Notes: generated by a model from the sequence alone, not told the origin. 64,000 nt of DNA from Verrucomicrobiales bacterium (GCA_027488845.1 JAIYBC010000042.1:90784-154783); one strand, 5' to 3'; numbered from the stretch's first letter, positions 1 through 9,692 are shown. A program made the numbers and translations.

Positions 1-172
1 CCTGCGTAGCCGCGATGTGAATTCGTCGATTCGCCGGACGACCGCGCCGGGGTGGGTTCGCACACCGTCGCCGACCCCCGCCCCTGGAACAGCCTATCGG
101 CGCGGATCCACGCGGACAACGTCGCCACCGCCCTTCCGAAGGCGGGGAGCCGAACCCAGTTGTCCGGCGTCT
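1..172 (-). pseudogene. Fragment of a glycoside-hydrolase-like gene paralogous to 7473..9668
   Basis: The first ~172 bases are a diverged copy of 7985..8150, which lies inside the large minus-strand glycoside-hydrolase-like gene. Shared stretches include the block encoding PDNWVRLP and the block encoding IRAD. Translated on the minus strand in the matching frame, the fragment keeps that segment but loses similarity near position 172, where unrelated sequence begins. No start codon or full domain lies in the window. It is either the broken 5' part of a paralogue continuing to the left, or a relic. I infer a pseudogene or a truncated paralogue; sequence left of base 1 would decide. Confidence 0.5.
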
Positions 173-732
173 CCGGGAATTCTCCATCCCGCCCGTAAGG
201 AATGTCCGGCTCCTGCGACGAAGGGCTGTGCGTCGTCGTTCCTGTCCATCGGATCCCCGGATGTTTCGGGTTCGTCCGTGCCCCGCGGGGATGCCTTTCC
301 GCCTCGGAGAAGCGGCGGTCTCCGCACCCATCCCGTTTCGCCTCCAGGCCACCCGGAAGCGTTCTTCTCTCCGGTTCCTCCTGATGTACTCGACTGTCTG
401 CCTCCAGGCCAAGGAGCCGCTGGACCTCGACGGCCTGGACCTGGCGGTGCAGGGCGCCGACGGGGCGGCGTATTCCACCGATGTCTTGCCGGTGAAGGGC
501 CCCGCTTGGACGAGCGTCCCGGGCGGCGCCATACCTCGCACGATCCCGTTGCCGGTCCCCACTCCTTCCGTGTGCACCGTGGGGAGGCGTGCTCGGTGAT
601 CCACACCGAGTCGGTGCCGGACGGACGCCGGCTCCGGATGGCATGCCACCCGGGAAACCCCTTTGGGACGGGCCCCGGCCGGTCCGATGGTACCCGGCCG
701 CCTCTCCGACGTCCCACGCCAGGGCTACCACG
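173..732. other. Intergenic stretch, no gene supported
   Basis: This 560-base GC-rich stretch has open frames on both strands, but none has a recognisable domain or a consistent GC3 pattern. A plus-strand segment around 410-520 reads like a piece of a beta-sandwich protein (PLDLDGLDLAV and following), which could be another relic, but it cannot be assigned. It presumably carries the promoter of the acyltransferase gene at 733. Confidence 0.4.
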
Positions 733-1500
733 ATGAACCCGTCCCTGGAATCCGTCCGCCGGCCCTCCGGTCCGCCGCTCGGCTACGTCACCCGACTCGC
801 ACGCGGACCGGACGAGGTCAGGGCCGCCCAGACGCTGCGCTTCGCCGTCTTCAACCTCGAGCTCGGCGAAGGACTCGAGGGTTCGCATCGGACCGGCCTC
901 GACGAAGACCCCTTCGACCCCGTCTGCGACCACCTGGTCGTCGAACACCGGCCGACGGGGCAGGTGGTCGGGACCTACCGCATGCAGACCGGCGAACGGG
1001 CCGCCGCGAACCTCGGGTTCTACTGCGCGCAGGAGTTCGAGCTGGGGCCGTTCGACCGGCTGCCCGGACGGGTGGTCGAGCTGGGCCGCGCCTGCGTGCA
1101 CCGGGCACACCGCAACCCGGTCGTGCTCGCGTCGCTCTGGAAGGGCGTCGGCGACTACGCGGTGCGCCACGGGGCCCGGCATCTCCTCGGATGCAGCTCG
1201 CTGACGTCCCAGGACCCGGCCGTCGGGGCCTCGGCCTACGCCGAACTGAGCCGGGACCACCTCGTCGAACCCCGTTGGCGGACGCGTCCGCGGCCGGCCT
1301 ACGTCTGTCCGACGGACCGGCTGTCCGGGGAACCGGTCGGGATCCCCCGGCTGCTTCGGACCTACCTCGCGTTGGGCGCGAGGATCTGCGGTCCGCCGGC
1401 GCTCGACCGAGACTTCGGGACGATCGACTTCCTCACCCTGCTGGACCTTGAGGACCTCCCTCCGGTCGCGCGGCGCCGCTTCCTCGACCGCGATCTTTGA
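733..1500 (+). CDS. OlsB-like GNAT N-acyltransferase
   Basis: The 255-residue protein fits the GNAT-fold family that includes ornithine-acyl-ACP N-acyltransferase (OlsB) and related hemolysin-like acyltransferases. Family hallmarks visible are an N-terminal LRFAVFNLE block, an acidic D-x-D-x-FD followed by CDHLVV, the VVGTYRM strand, an EFEL block, VVELGRACVH, and the GCSSLTSQDP segment. Members transfer an acyl chain from acyl-carrier protein to an amine, for example in ornithine lipids or related membrane amino-lipids. The start at 733 is chosen because similarity begins right after it; the longer upstream reading is low-complexity. It stands alone, about 115 bases before the sigma-factor gene. 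The exact acceptor is not predictable. Confidence 0.78.
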   Translation: MNPSLESVRRPSGPPLGYVTRLARGPDEVRAAQTLRFAVFNLELGEGLEGSHRTGLDEDPFDPVCDHLVVEHRPTGQVVGTYRMQTGERAAANLGFYCAQEFELGPFDRLPGRVVELGRACVHRAHRNPVVLASLWKGVGDYAVRHGARHLLGCSSLTSQDPAVGASAYAELSRDHLVEPRWRTRPRPAYVCPTDRLSGEPVGIPRLLRTYLALGARICGPPALDRDFGTIDFLTLLDLEDLPPVARRRFLDRDL

Positions 1501-1614
1501 CCCCGGGGTCCGCCCGGCGACCCGGGCCCGACGGCTCCGGGTCCCACAGCCCCCATCTCGTTCCGCGAGATCCCTTGTTACACCCGGGACCCGCCATGGA
1601 AATACAGGCCAGCG

Positions 1615-2145
1615 ATGCTCGACGGACGTGAACAGGAGCGGTTCCTGCGGCTGTGGGCGGACGCCCAGCCGGCGGTGGCGGCGTTCGTCCACGCGGTGGT
1701 GCGGGATCCGGCGTCGGCCAAGGACGTGCTTCAGGAGACGGCGCTGACGCTCTTCCGTCGATTCGGCGACTACGACGGGGGACGTCCCTTCCTGGCTTGG
1801 GCCTTGGGGGTGGCGAAGCTGCAGGTCCTGGGGTTCCGCAGGGACGAGGCCCGCAGCCTGGTCACCTTCGACTCCGAGCTCTTCGACCGCTTCACCGAGG
1901 CCTGGGCGGAACAGGCGCCCTCCGCGAGCCGCCATTCTTTGGCCCTGGAGATCTGCCTGGACCGAATGGCCGCGCGGCCCCGGCAGCTCCTCCGCTGGCG
2001 CTACCAGGACGACCTGAAGTCGGAGGAGATCGCCCGACGCCTCGGCACCAAGGGGCCGGCGGTCCGGGTGACCCTGCAACGGCTCCGGGAACAGCTGCGG
2101 GAATGCGTCGAACGGCAGCTCCGGACCCAGGGGAGGGCCGGGTGA
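1615..2145 (+). CDS. ECF RNA polymerase sigma factor, PVC type
   Basis: 176 residues with an ECF sigma layout: region 2 (residues about 10-75; VRDPASAKDVLQETALTLFR resembles the D-A-EDL-Q-V-core-binding helix) and region 4 (about 110-165; LDRMAARPRQLLRWRYQDDL, then an SEEIARRLG recognition helix). It resembles the Rhodopirellula/Verrucomicrobium-type sigma subfamily that usually precedes FecR or LamG genes. The stop codon overlaps the GTG start of the next gene by four bases (GTGA), implying translational coupling and a sigma/regulator pair. It probably directs its own operon and perhaps the polysaccharide genes downstream. A 12-codon upstream reading frame (1596..1631) overlaps the start and could be an accidental leader. 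Confidence 0.85.
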   Translation: MLDGREQERFLRLWADAQPAVAAFVHAVVRDPASAKDVLQETALTLFRRFGDYDGGRPFLAWALGVAKLQVLGFRRDEARSLVTFDSELFDRFTEAWAEQAPSASRHSLALEICLDRMAARPRQLLRWRYQDDLKSEEIARRLGTKGPAVRVTLQRLREQLRECVERQLRTQGRAG

Positions 2146-3809
2146 AGGATCCCGAGGACCTGTTCGCGGGCCATTTCGACGACGCCCTGACCCCGGCGGA
2201 GAGGCGGGAACTGACCGCCTGGCTCCAGGCGCATCCCGACCACCTGAGACGGTTCGTCGAAGCCAGCCTGTTCGAGGAATCCATCCGGACGGTGGTCCGC
2301 AGCCGACGCCAGCGTGATGCAGTGCAGGCCTTCGAGGCGGAAGCCGGCGACGTCGGGGAAGGTCGGTGGTCCCGGCCCATGCGGAAGCCTCCGGGAATTC
2401 CCGCCGGTCCGACCAGTACGCGGCCGCGGTGGAGCCTGGCGGGTGTGGTGGCCTTGGCCGCCCTCGCGGTCGCCGTGGCGTCGACCTGGTGGGCGTTCCG
2501 GCCCCGCCCTTCCGCGCCGGCCCCGGTCCCGGGCGCAGTGTCGTGGGCCGAGGTCGTCCGTACCCGGAGCACGCAGGTGGCGTCGGCCATGCCGCCGCTC
2601 CAGGCAGGCCGCCCTGTCCCGTCCCCGCGGATCGTCCTCCTCACCGGAGCGCTCGAACTCGGCCTCGGGAACGGCGTCTCGATCGTCTTCGAAGGACCGG
2701 GCGATTTGGAACTGGTCACGCCCCTGCGGGTGCTCCTGCGCTCGGGACAGGCGGTGGTGCGCGTCCCGCCCGAGGCGGTCGGATTCCAGCTGGAGACCCC
2801 CACCGCGCAGGTCGTGGACCTCGGCACGGAGTTCGGCGTGAAGTGCGGCCCCGGCGGCGTCTCGGAGGTCCTCGTGTTCGACGGCAGGGTCCTGGCGTCG
2901 GCCCAGGCCGGCGGCGGCGACTTCCCCCGCCAGATGGCCGCGGGGACGGCGGTGCGCTTCGCGCCCGACCCGCCGGGGCCGGTCCCGATCGCCTACCGCC
3001 CGGAACGGTTCGTCCGCCACCTCACCGCGGACGCGCCGGTGGAGATCGACGAGGCCGGCAGCCCGCTCTTCAACCCCACCCTCCACGAACGGATCGTCGT
3101 CCCCCGTCCGGTCCGGCCTCCCGTCGTCGACGGCGACCTCTCGGACTGGGATGGGACGCACGGGTTCCGGTCCGAGCGGAACGGCGCGGCCGGGGAGTAC
3201 GTCGAGGGCTGGATGCGCCACGACGCGGAGCACCTCTACATCGGCGCGCACGTCGGCGACCCGGCACCCCTGCGCAACGTCGTCGACCCGGCCACCGACT
3301 CCGAGCTGGGCTGGCGCGGCGGCGGCCTGCAGGTCCGCATCGCCACGGACCCCACGATGGGCTGGCCCGCCGAGGGCAACTCCGCCGCCTACTACCGGAT
3401 GCGCCGCCTGGCCACCGACGAGGCCCAGGTGGCGAAGGCGACCAGCCCCCGCCTGGTCCACCTCACGCTCTGGCACCACGCGCCGAGCGCGCAGGCGTGC
3501 CTCCACCTGGCCTTCGGCATGGACCTGCACGGCGGCCGGGTCAATCCGTCCGGCTACCGCGCGGCCTACCGGATGGATCCCGACGGACGGGGCTACACGC
3601 TCGAGTACGCGATCCCCTGGAGGCTGCTCGACGCGCCCCGCGCCCCGCGGTCCGGAGAGTCGCTGGCGGTGTCCTGGACCACCCACTGGAGCGACGACGG
3701 CGGACGCCTCTGGCGCGGCCAATGGGTCGAGCTGCGCAACGCCGCCGAGCCCTTGCGCATCCACACCTGGGAACGCGCCGCCACCTGGGGAAGGGCCGAG
3801 TTCCGATGA
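2142..3809 (+). CDS. FecR-type membrane regulator with C-terminal CBM9-like domain
   Basis: 555 residues from a GTG that overlaps the sigma stop. Visible domains: an N-terminal helical anti-sigma-like segment (residues 1-60, LFAGHFDDALTPAERRELTAWL), one transmembrane helix (about 97-118), a FecR domain (about 165-265, with VVDLGTEFGVK), and a C-terminal beta-sandwich of the CBM9-like type starting near residue 328 (VVDGDLSDWDG) and running to the end. The inferred role is an inner-membrane sigma-factor regulator whose periplasmic part can sense a carbohydrate ligand. In the PVC group FecR genes are often joined to LamG domains; the CBM9-type ending is a variant. Ligand and partner are inferred from order only. 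Confidence 0.75.
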   Translation: MKDPEDLFAGHFDDALTPAERRELTAWLQAHPDHLRRFVEASLFEESIRTVVRSRRQRDAVQAFEAEAGDVGEGRWSRPMRKPPGIPAGPTSTRPRWSLAGVVALAALAVAVASTWWAFRPRPSAPAPVPGAVSWAEVVRTRSTQVASAMPPLQAGRPVPSPRIVLLTGALELGLGNGVSIVFEGPGDLELVTPLRVLLRSGQAVVRVPPEAVGFQLETPTAQVVDLGTEFGVKCGPGGVSEVLVFDGRVLASAQAGGGDFPRQMAAGTAVRFAPDPPGPVPIAYRPERFVRHLTADAPVEIDEAGSPLFNPTLHERIVVPRPVRPPVVDGDLSDWDGTHGFRSERNGAAGEYVEGWMRHDAEHLYIGAHVGDPAPLRNVVDPATDSELGWRGGGLQVRIATDPTMGWPAEGNSAAYYRMRRLATDEAQVAKATSPRLVHLTLWHHAPSAQACLHLAFGMDLHGGRVNPSGYRAAYRMDPDGRGYTLEYAIPWRLLDAPRAPRSGESLAVSWTTHWSDDGGRLWRGQWVELRNAAEPLRIHTWERAATWGRAEFR

Positions 3810-3880
3810 CGCCCCGACCCGGGTCGCCTTCCCCGCATCCGTCTCCCGCCACCCGATTTCCCATGCACTGGAACCCCGAC

Positions 3881-6800
3881 ATGAACCCGTTCCTCCGTTG
3901 GGCCGCGCTCGGCCTCCTCGCCGCCCTGTCGTCCCGCGCGGACGTCTCCATCCCGTTCTCCGTTCCCCATGAGGGCCGGGCTTCGCTGGCGGTCTACGAC
4001 GGCGAGGGCCGGATGGTGCGGACGCTCCTGACCGGAAAGCCGCTCGCGAAGGGACGGCACACGGTCTCCTGGGACGGCCTGGACCGCTACGGCCGGCCGC
4101 TTCCGGCGGGAGCCTACACGTGGAAGCTGGTCGCCACCGAAGGCCTCCGCGCCGAGTTCGTCACCCAGGTCGGCCAGAACGTGGATCCCGTGTGGGAGAA
4201 GGCGACGGGCAACCACCAGCCGCCGAACGCGGCGGCGGTCGACGCCACCGGCCTCTACCGTCAGGGCTCCGTCAACGAGGGCGGCCACTGGGGGGTGAAG
4301 ACCGACCTGGACGGACGCACCCTCTGGGTCAGCGACCGCGGCCAGGCCGACCCGTGGGCGGGCGGCGGCGAGGCGCTCACGCTCCTCGACGGACGCCTTT
4401 TCGAGCTGATGCGGGACGGCACGGTCTACGGCTCGGACGCCCGCACGGGCCGTGTCTTCACCGGGAGCGACACGGGTCCCAAGCCCTGGAATCTCCGCTG
4501 GGGATCCTTCGTCGCGCCGGCCGGCACCCCGGACGACGAGCGCCGTGCCCGCAACGTCGCGGAGCGTCCCCACGACCTGGCGGCGGACGCCGCGGGACGC
4601 CTGCTGGTGGCGGCCTACCCGCAGCACGACGCGGTCGCATGGTTCGACGCCCGGGACGGACGACGCGTGGACGTGCTCGAAGGACTCCGCGGCCTGGCGG
4701 GCGTGGCGGTGGACGGCCGGGGCACGGTCTTCGCGATCGCCGAGGGAGGCGTGGTCGCGTTCAGCCGAAACGACCGGACCCCGCGCGTCGTGGTTCCCGC
4801 GTCGTCGTTGCAGGCCCCCTGGCGCCTCGCGGTCTCCCCGGCGACCGGCGACCTGTTCGTCGCGGAGAACGGCGACCTGGCGTCCGGGAAGGGGAAGCCG
4901 GACGGCCAAGCCGAAGTCGGAGGGCGGCGTCACCACCAGGTGAGGCGCTTCACCGCGGACGGGCGTCCGGCGGGGACGTTCGGCCGGCCCGAGGGACGCG
5001 GCGACGGGGCCTACGTGCCGACGGATTTCCGGGGGCTGACCGACATCGAGGCGGATCCCGCGGGTGGGTTCGTGGTCACCGAGGGAAACCACACCCCGCC
5101 GCGCCGCACCGCCCGATTCGCCGCCGACGGCACGCTTCTCCGTGAATGGATCGGCGCCCAGCACTACGGCGTCCTGGCCTGTCCCGAGCCGGATGCCCCG
5201 CGCTTCGTGTGGACCCGTGGCAACGCGCCCATCCCGGCCCTGCTGCGTTGGGAGGTGGACTATGCCCGGAAGACCTGCCGGCTTCTCGAGGTCTACCAGG
5301 ACGTCTTCGCCGCCAACCGCTTCTTCGGGAACGACAGCGCCCACGGTTCCGCGGTCCCCACGGTGTTCCGTCACCGCGGCCGCCTCTATCTCCACAACGG
5401 CGGCATGGGTTCGCTGGCCATGAGCGTCTACGACCCCGAGGCGAAACGGATGCGGCCGTGCAACGCCAGCGCCGGCGCCGACGGCCGGGCGGTCCTCTGG
5501 AACGACCTCGACGACGACGGCCGCGTCACGGACGACGAGGTCCAGCCCCTCCGGCGCAACGTCGTGGGCGGGTACGTCGATCCCGCCGACCTGGCCCTGC
5601 GCACCACCCCGTTCGCGACCCGCGACCAGCCGGGGCACCGGGTCGCGCCTCGTCGCCTCTCGGCGGGAGGCACCCCGGTCTACGAGTGGTCCGACGCCGT
5701 CGCGGTGGAACCTTGGAGGGAAGCCGGCCTGGCCCGCCACCCGACAGACCTGCGGCGCGCCTTGGACGGCAGCTGGTACGGCAGCCTCTCCGAAAGCCTT
5801 TCGAACCCGAACGAAGGGGTCGAGAACCACGGCGCCTGGTACTACAACTCCTGCTCGGCCTTCGACCGGCTCGTGAAGTGGGACAAGGCCGGCAGGCCGG
5901 TCTGGAGCGTCGGCAGGCACAGCTCGGACGACGACCACGAGCCCGGCACGACGTCGATGCCCCGCGGATTGGTGGGCTTCGCGCACGGATGCGTGGTGTG
6001 GGCGGACGCCTCCGACGAGGAGGCGGCGCGGCCCGGCGTCTGGACCGAGGACGGACTCTTCGTGGACGAGCTGCTGCGTGTCCCGGCCGACGGCCTGCGG
6101 AAGGAGGAATACGGCGAGGAGAACACCAACGAGTATCCGACCGGGCACCTCGCCACGGATCCGGGGACGGGCGACGTCTACTACTACGCGATCAATTCCA
6201 CGGGCGGTTCCCCGATCTACCGCATCACGGGCTGGGACGGATGGCACCGGGCCACGGGCCGGCTGAGTCTCAAGGCCCCGACGGCCCCGACGGCCCGACG
6301 CGACGGCACGGGCCTGAAGGGGGAGTACTTCAACAGCCCCGACTGTTCCGGCGAACCGGTGCTGACCCGCACCGACCCGCTGGTGTTCTTCTACTGGTTC
6401 CGGGGGAAGGACGGCTGGCCGAAGGGCGTCCACCCCGAGGGATTCTCCTGCCGTTGGACCGGCCAGGTGGAGGCGCCGACGACCGACATCCACCGGTTCG
6501 TCTTCGAGTCCTACGCCCCCTGGCGGGGAGACGGTTGGGGGACCCCGGGAAGGCCCCGTTGGCTGAGGCTGTGGATCGCGGGGAACCTCATCCTGGACAC
6601 CGAGGCCGGCCTCTTCCGGGAGACCTCCTTCGGCCTGCCCCAGGCGCAGGGCGTCATGGCCGAGGTGCCGCTGCGGGCGGGCGAACGGTACGAGCTCCGG
6701 CTGGAGGCCGGCTTTGCGACCAATGCCGTGGCGCGGTTCTGCTGGGAGACCCCCGGCCTCGACCGCCGTGCGATCGCGACGGAGTTCCTCCACCCGGAGC

Positions 6801-7450
6801 CAGGCGGGAAGCGGATGCCGGCGTCGCCGGAACCGCAGCGGACGGGCGGCGCCGCCTACTTCGGCTTCGAGGAGAAGGACGGCGTGCTCTCACGGAGCCG
6901 GCTCGGCGGCGACGTCTTCGGTCGGCTGACCGGGGACGTCCGACGAGTCCCGGGCCGGAAGGGGCGCGGGCTGGAGTTCCATGCGCGGGGCCGCCTCGGG
7001 CCGGCGTTGTTCCCGGTCGACGAGGAGCTCCGGCTCCCCGATTCCGACTACACCGTGGACTTCTGGTTCCGGACGACCGAGCCGACCGTCCGTCTCTGCG
7101 AGGCGAGGCGCTATTCGAGCTACAACAACCGTTGGAACGACCACGTCGTCTCGCTGGAGCAGGGCCGGGTCCGGTTCCGGCTCCAGGGCGACCGGGAACT
7201 GGAGACGCCGGGGGTGTTCAACGACGGGAAATGGCACCGTGTCGTGACCACCGTCGGGCCTGGCGGGCAGCGGCTGCACGTGGACGGCCGGCACGTGGCG
7301 ACGGGGAAGCGGGTGAAACGGGTCAAGTCGAGCAACCGGCTCGGACTCGACCTGGGTCCGGGAAGCGCCGAGGCCGTGGTCGCCCTCGACGAACTCCAGG
7401 TCCACGCCCGGGCCCTTACCGAAGCCGAGGTCGCCCGTCTCCGCGAGTGA
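3881..7450 (+). CDS. Giant secreted protein: FlgD-like Ig, NHL-type propeller, PA14, LamG-like
   Basis: 1189 residues. The start at 3881 gives a clean signal peptide (MNPFLRWAALGLLAALSSRA); an alternative ATG lies at 3863. Regions in order: a FlgD-like Ig domain (about 20-90, YDGEGRMVRTLL to DRYGRPLPAGAYTW), a long NHL/SMP-30-type propeller region (about 100-800) with repeated FAIAEGGVVAF and DLFVAENGD strands, a PA14-type domain beginning near 810 (GLKGEYFNSPDCSG), and a concanavalin/LamG-like domain from about 990 (YTVDFWFRTTEPT). It is probably exported to the periplasm or surface and binds glycans. It lies 71 bases after the FecR gene and converges on 7473..9668 with only 22 bases between, so no independent terminator is evident. 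Enzymatic activity is not shown. Confidence 0.75.
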   Translation: MNPFLRWAALGLLAALSSRADVSIPFSVPHEGRASLAVYDGEGRMVRTLLTGKPLAKGRHTVSWDGLDRYGRPLPAGAYTWKLVATEGLRAEFVTQVGQNVDPVWEKATGNHQPPNAAAVDATGLYRQGSVNEGGHWGVKTDLDGRTLWVSDRGQADPWAGGGEALTLLDGRLFELMRDGTVYGSDARTGRVFTGSDTGPKPWNLRWGSFVAPAGTPDDERRARNVAERPHDLAADAAGRLLVAAYPQHDAVAWFDARDGRRVDVLEGLRGLAGVAVDGRGTVFAIAEGGVVAFSRNDRTPRVVVPASSLQAPWRLAVSPATGDLFVAENGDLASGKGKPDGQAEVGGRRHHQVRRFTADGRPAGTFGRPEGRGDGAYVPTDFRGLTDIEADPAGGFVVTEGNHTPPRRTARFAADGTLLREWIGAQHYGVLACPEPDAPRFVWTRGNAPIPALLRWEVDYARKTCRLLEVYQDVFAANRFFGNDSAHGSAVPTVFRHRGRLYLHNGGMGSLAMSVYDPEAKRMRPCNASAGADGRAVLWNDLDDDGRVTDDEVQPLRRNVVGGYVDPADLALRTTPFATRDQPGHRVAPRRLSAGGTPVYEWSDAVAVEPWREAGLARHPTDLRRALDGSWYGSLSESLSNPNEGVENHGAWYYNSCSAFDRLVKWDKAGRPVWSVGRHSSDDDHEPGTTSMPRGLVGFAHGCVVWADASDEEAARPGVWTEDGLFVDELLRVPADGLRKEEYGEENTNEYPTGHLATDPGTGDVYYYAINSTGGSPIYRITGWDGWHRATGRLSLKAPTAPTARRDGTGLKGEYFNSPDCSGEPVLTRTDPLVFFYWFRGKDGWPKGVHPEGFSCRWTGQVEAPTTDIHRFVFESYAPWRGDGWGTPGRPRWLRLWIAGNLILDTEAGLFRETSFGLPQAQGVMAEVPLRAGERYELRLEAGFATNAVARFCWETPGLDRRAIATEFLHPEPGGKRMPASPEPQRTGGAAYFGFEEKDGVLSRSRLGGDVFGRLTGDVRRVPGRKGRGLEFHARGRLGPALFPVDEELRLPDSDYTVDFWFRTTEPTVRLCEARRYSSYNNRWNDHVVSLEQGRVRFRLQGDRELETPGVFNDGKWHRVVTTVGPGGQRLHVDGRHVATGKRVKRVKSSNRLGLDLGPGSAEAVVALDELQVHARALTEAEVARLRE

Positions 7451-7472
7451 CCTCCCGATCGCCGCCCCCATC

Positions 7473-9668
7473 TCAATACCGGCACCGGATCACTTCATGG
7501 ACGTCCTCCACCGTCACCTCCACCCGGTTGCCCCGCCGCTTCAGGCGCGTGCCCGGGTTCCAGGCCTTGGCGCCCTTCAGGCCGTCCCGGACCTCGATGA
7601 CGGCCCGGAACATCGGACGGTCCTCGATCAAGCCCGGCAGCACATAGGGACGCTCCTTCACCGGAGTGGTCTGCGGGGTGGCGTTGTAGGCGATGAAGTG
7701 GACGCGCAACGTCCGCGTCGCCGGGTCGTCCGTCACCACCGCCTCGACGTTGGACGGCGCCTCGATCCGGACCCGTGGTGCCGGCCGCAGGAAGCGGATG
7801 GCGTTGGCGAGGAGGCGCCGGGCCTCGACGACATGGTGTTCGCCCGCCGTGGCGACGTCGGGTGAGGCGGCGATGGTGACCACCGTGCCCTTGCCGACGG
7901 CGTTCACCAGGACCGCCGGTCCGACCGCCTGACGCGCGCTCAACGGCCAGTCCGCGTTGTAGCCGTCCGGATTCGCGAGCGAGCCCCGGTGCGAATCCAT
8001 CAGTTCGCCGAACGCCCGCGCCGTGGTGGGCTCGTACACCGTCGCCGGCCCCCGCACCAGTAACGGCCAATCGGCGCGGATCCCCGCAGACAACGCCGCC
8101 GCAGTCCCGCCGCCCTCGGGGAGCCGAACCCAGTTGTCCGGCGTCCCCATCCGGCGGACCGCCTTGGCCCCGATCAGCGTTTCCAGGCTCCCGTTCGTCA
8201 GCGGCTTCCCCAACGGATCGAACTGCCCGCCGTGTCCGGTCAGGACGAGGTGTCCGCCGTCCTCCACGTACCGCCGCAGCAGCCCCAGCTCGCGTTCCGA
8301 GACGATCCCCACGTTCGGCAGGCACACCACCGGGAACCGCCCCAGCGCTTCCGCCGTCAGGTTCTCATCGAACAGGAAGCCGAAGCCGAGGTGCTCATAC
8401 ACGCAGGCCTTGTGCGCCCCCTGGACGGCCTGGAACCACGGCGCCGGCGTGGCGCGTCCGATTGCGTCGCGGGAACGCACGCTGAAGAGCAGGCCGACGT
8501 CGCGGACCGGCACATGGCCGAACTCGCTCCGCTTGGCGCGCGCCTCGCCGAGCACCGCGCCCATGCGCTCGTAGGCCACCGGATCCAGCCGGCCGTCGTA
8601 GGCCGTCTTGTCGATCATCGTCACGAAGGCCCCGTGGGCCAGCAACGTCGACATCTCCCACCGCATGTCGTGCAGCGGCCGGGTCGTCTGGTCGTGGTAC
8701 ATCCGCACGCCCCGCTGGATCGCCACCTGGAACGGCTTGCCCGGAGTCGCCGCCCGGTACCACTCGGCGTTGAAGCTCGCCGACAGCGCCCCGAAGGCCC
8801 ACAGCCCCGCTTCGCCGGTCACGAAGTCTCCGTTCCCCGCATGCGCCACCGGGGTCTGGCCCACCTCCCACGAGAAGGGCGGGTTGCCGTGGTAGTTGAA
8901 GTCCACCGTCGCCCGCGGATCGAGGCCGCGGACGTGCTCGGTCAGCATCTTCTCGAAGCGATCACTCGTGGCGTAGCGGAACTGCAGCATCCGTTCCCAA
9001 TCCTCGCTGCCCCATTCGATCGACTTCGGCATCGGACGTCCGTGCTCGTCGCGGTACCGCTCCTCGCAATGCCGACACCAGCAGCCGTGCGGCGCGCCGA
9101 AGCCCTGGTCGACCATGTCCAGATGGAAGCCAGCCAAGCCGTAGGCCGTCATCTCGGCCAACAGCGCCTTCACGGCGTTCGTGTAGGGCGAGTTGAAGCA
9201 GACCAGCGAGTCGATCGGCTTGCCGTCCGCCTGTCGCATCTTCCACTCCGGATGTTCCCGCAGCTCGTGCGCCGGGTACTGGAGCTGGCAGTACGCGATC
9301 AACGGCAGGTGGTGCCGACGGGCCTCGTCCACCGCCTCCCGCAACACGTCGCGGTTCCCCAGCCCGACCGGCCGCGGCACCCGCTTCGAGTCGTGGAAGG
9401 TGAAGTCGCCGTCCCGCACCCAGATCACCAGGTACTCGGCCTTCGCCGCCACGCTCCGCCGCACGATCTCCGCGCCATCGAAGTCGCGCGCGTAGTCCGC
9501 CGAATGCCGTCCGCCACCGAACTGCGCCCCGGTCGGCCCCACCTCCATGCCCACCAGCACCCGCCGATGCCACGGCAGCTCATCGGTGGCCGCGGTGACG
9601 ACGGACGGGCTTCCCGCCACGGCGGCGAGCAGGAGGGCCAGGAGGTTTCGAAGCGGGGTTCGGTTCAT
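7473..9668 (-). CDS. Secreted glycoside-hydrolase-like protein (GHL6 / beta-galactosidase-trimerisation type)
   Basis: 731 residues with a signal peptide (about 1-27, ending near VVTAA). The N-terminal half looks like a TIM-barrel hydrolase of the putative glycosyl-hydrolase GHL6 group: AEYLVIWVRDGDFTFHD, then LAGFHLDMVDQGFG, then a CWCRHC cysteine cluster typical of that group. The middle (about 400-560) resembles the beta-galactosidase trimerisation (class I amidotransferase-like) domain, with VVCLPNVGIVSERELGLLRRYVEDGG. The C-terminus is a beta-rich domain. The likely role is cleavage of an extracellular glycan; the substrate is unknown. It runs in the same direction as the next gene (24 bases apart), and a diverged copy of part of it lies at the window's left edge. 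Confidence 0.72.
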   Translation of the reverse strand: MNRTPLRNLLALLLAAVAGSPSVVTAATDELPWHRRVLVGMEVGPTGAQFGGGRHSADYARDFDGAEIVRRSVAAKAEYLVIWVRDGDFTFHDSKRVPRPVGLGNRDVLREAVDEARRHHLPLIAYCQLQYPAHELREHPEWKMRQADGKPIDSLVCFNSPYTNAVKALLAEMTAYGLAGFHLDMVDQGFGAPHGCWCRHCEERYRDEHGRPMPKSIEWGSEDWERMLQFRYATSDRFEKMLTEHVRGLDPRATVDFNYHGNPPFSWEVGQTPVAHAGNGDFVTGEAGLWAFGALSASFNAEWYRAATPGKPFQVAIQRGVRMYHDQTTRPLHDMRWEMSTLLAHGAFVTMIDKTAYDGRLDPVAYERMGAVLGEARAKRSEFGHVPVRDVGLLFSVRSRDAIGRATPAPWFQAVQGAHKACVYEHLGFGFLFDENLTAEALGRFPVVCLPNVGIVSERELGLLRRYVEDGGHLVLTGHGGQFDPLGKPLTNGSLETLIGAKAVRRMGTPDNWVRLPEGGGTAAALSAGIRADWPLLVRGPATVYEPTTARAFGELMDSHRGSLANPDGYNADWPLSARQAVGPAVLVNAVGKGTVVTIAASPDVATAGEHHVVEARRLLANAIRFLRPAPRVRIEAPSNVEAVVTDDPATRTLRVHFIAYNATPQTTPVKERPYVLPGLIEDRPMFRAVIEVRDGLKGAKAWNPGTRLKRRGNRVEVTVEDVHEVIRCRY

Positions 9669-9692
9669 GATGGAAACGTCGTCGTTGGCCGT

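Noticed and set aside
228..599. Plus-strand frame of 123 codons in the first intergenic stretch
   Set aside because: Only a short middle part looks protein-like; no start signal, no domain.
1596..1631. 12-codon upstream reading frame before the sigma gene
   Set aside because: Too short to support; listed only as a remark in the sigma entry.
94..2079. Long minus-strand open frame of 661 codons
   Set aside because: It is antisense to the acyltransferase and sigma genes, arginine/proline-rich, and has no domain: a high-GC shadow frame.
3593..6793. Long minus-strand open frame opposite the giant propeller protein
   Set aside because: Same reason: GC-rich antisense shadow with no recognisable domain; the plus strand has clear signal peptide and domains.
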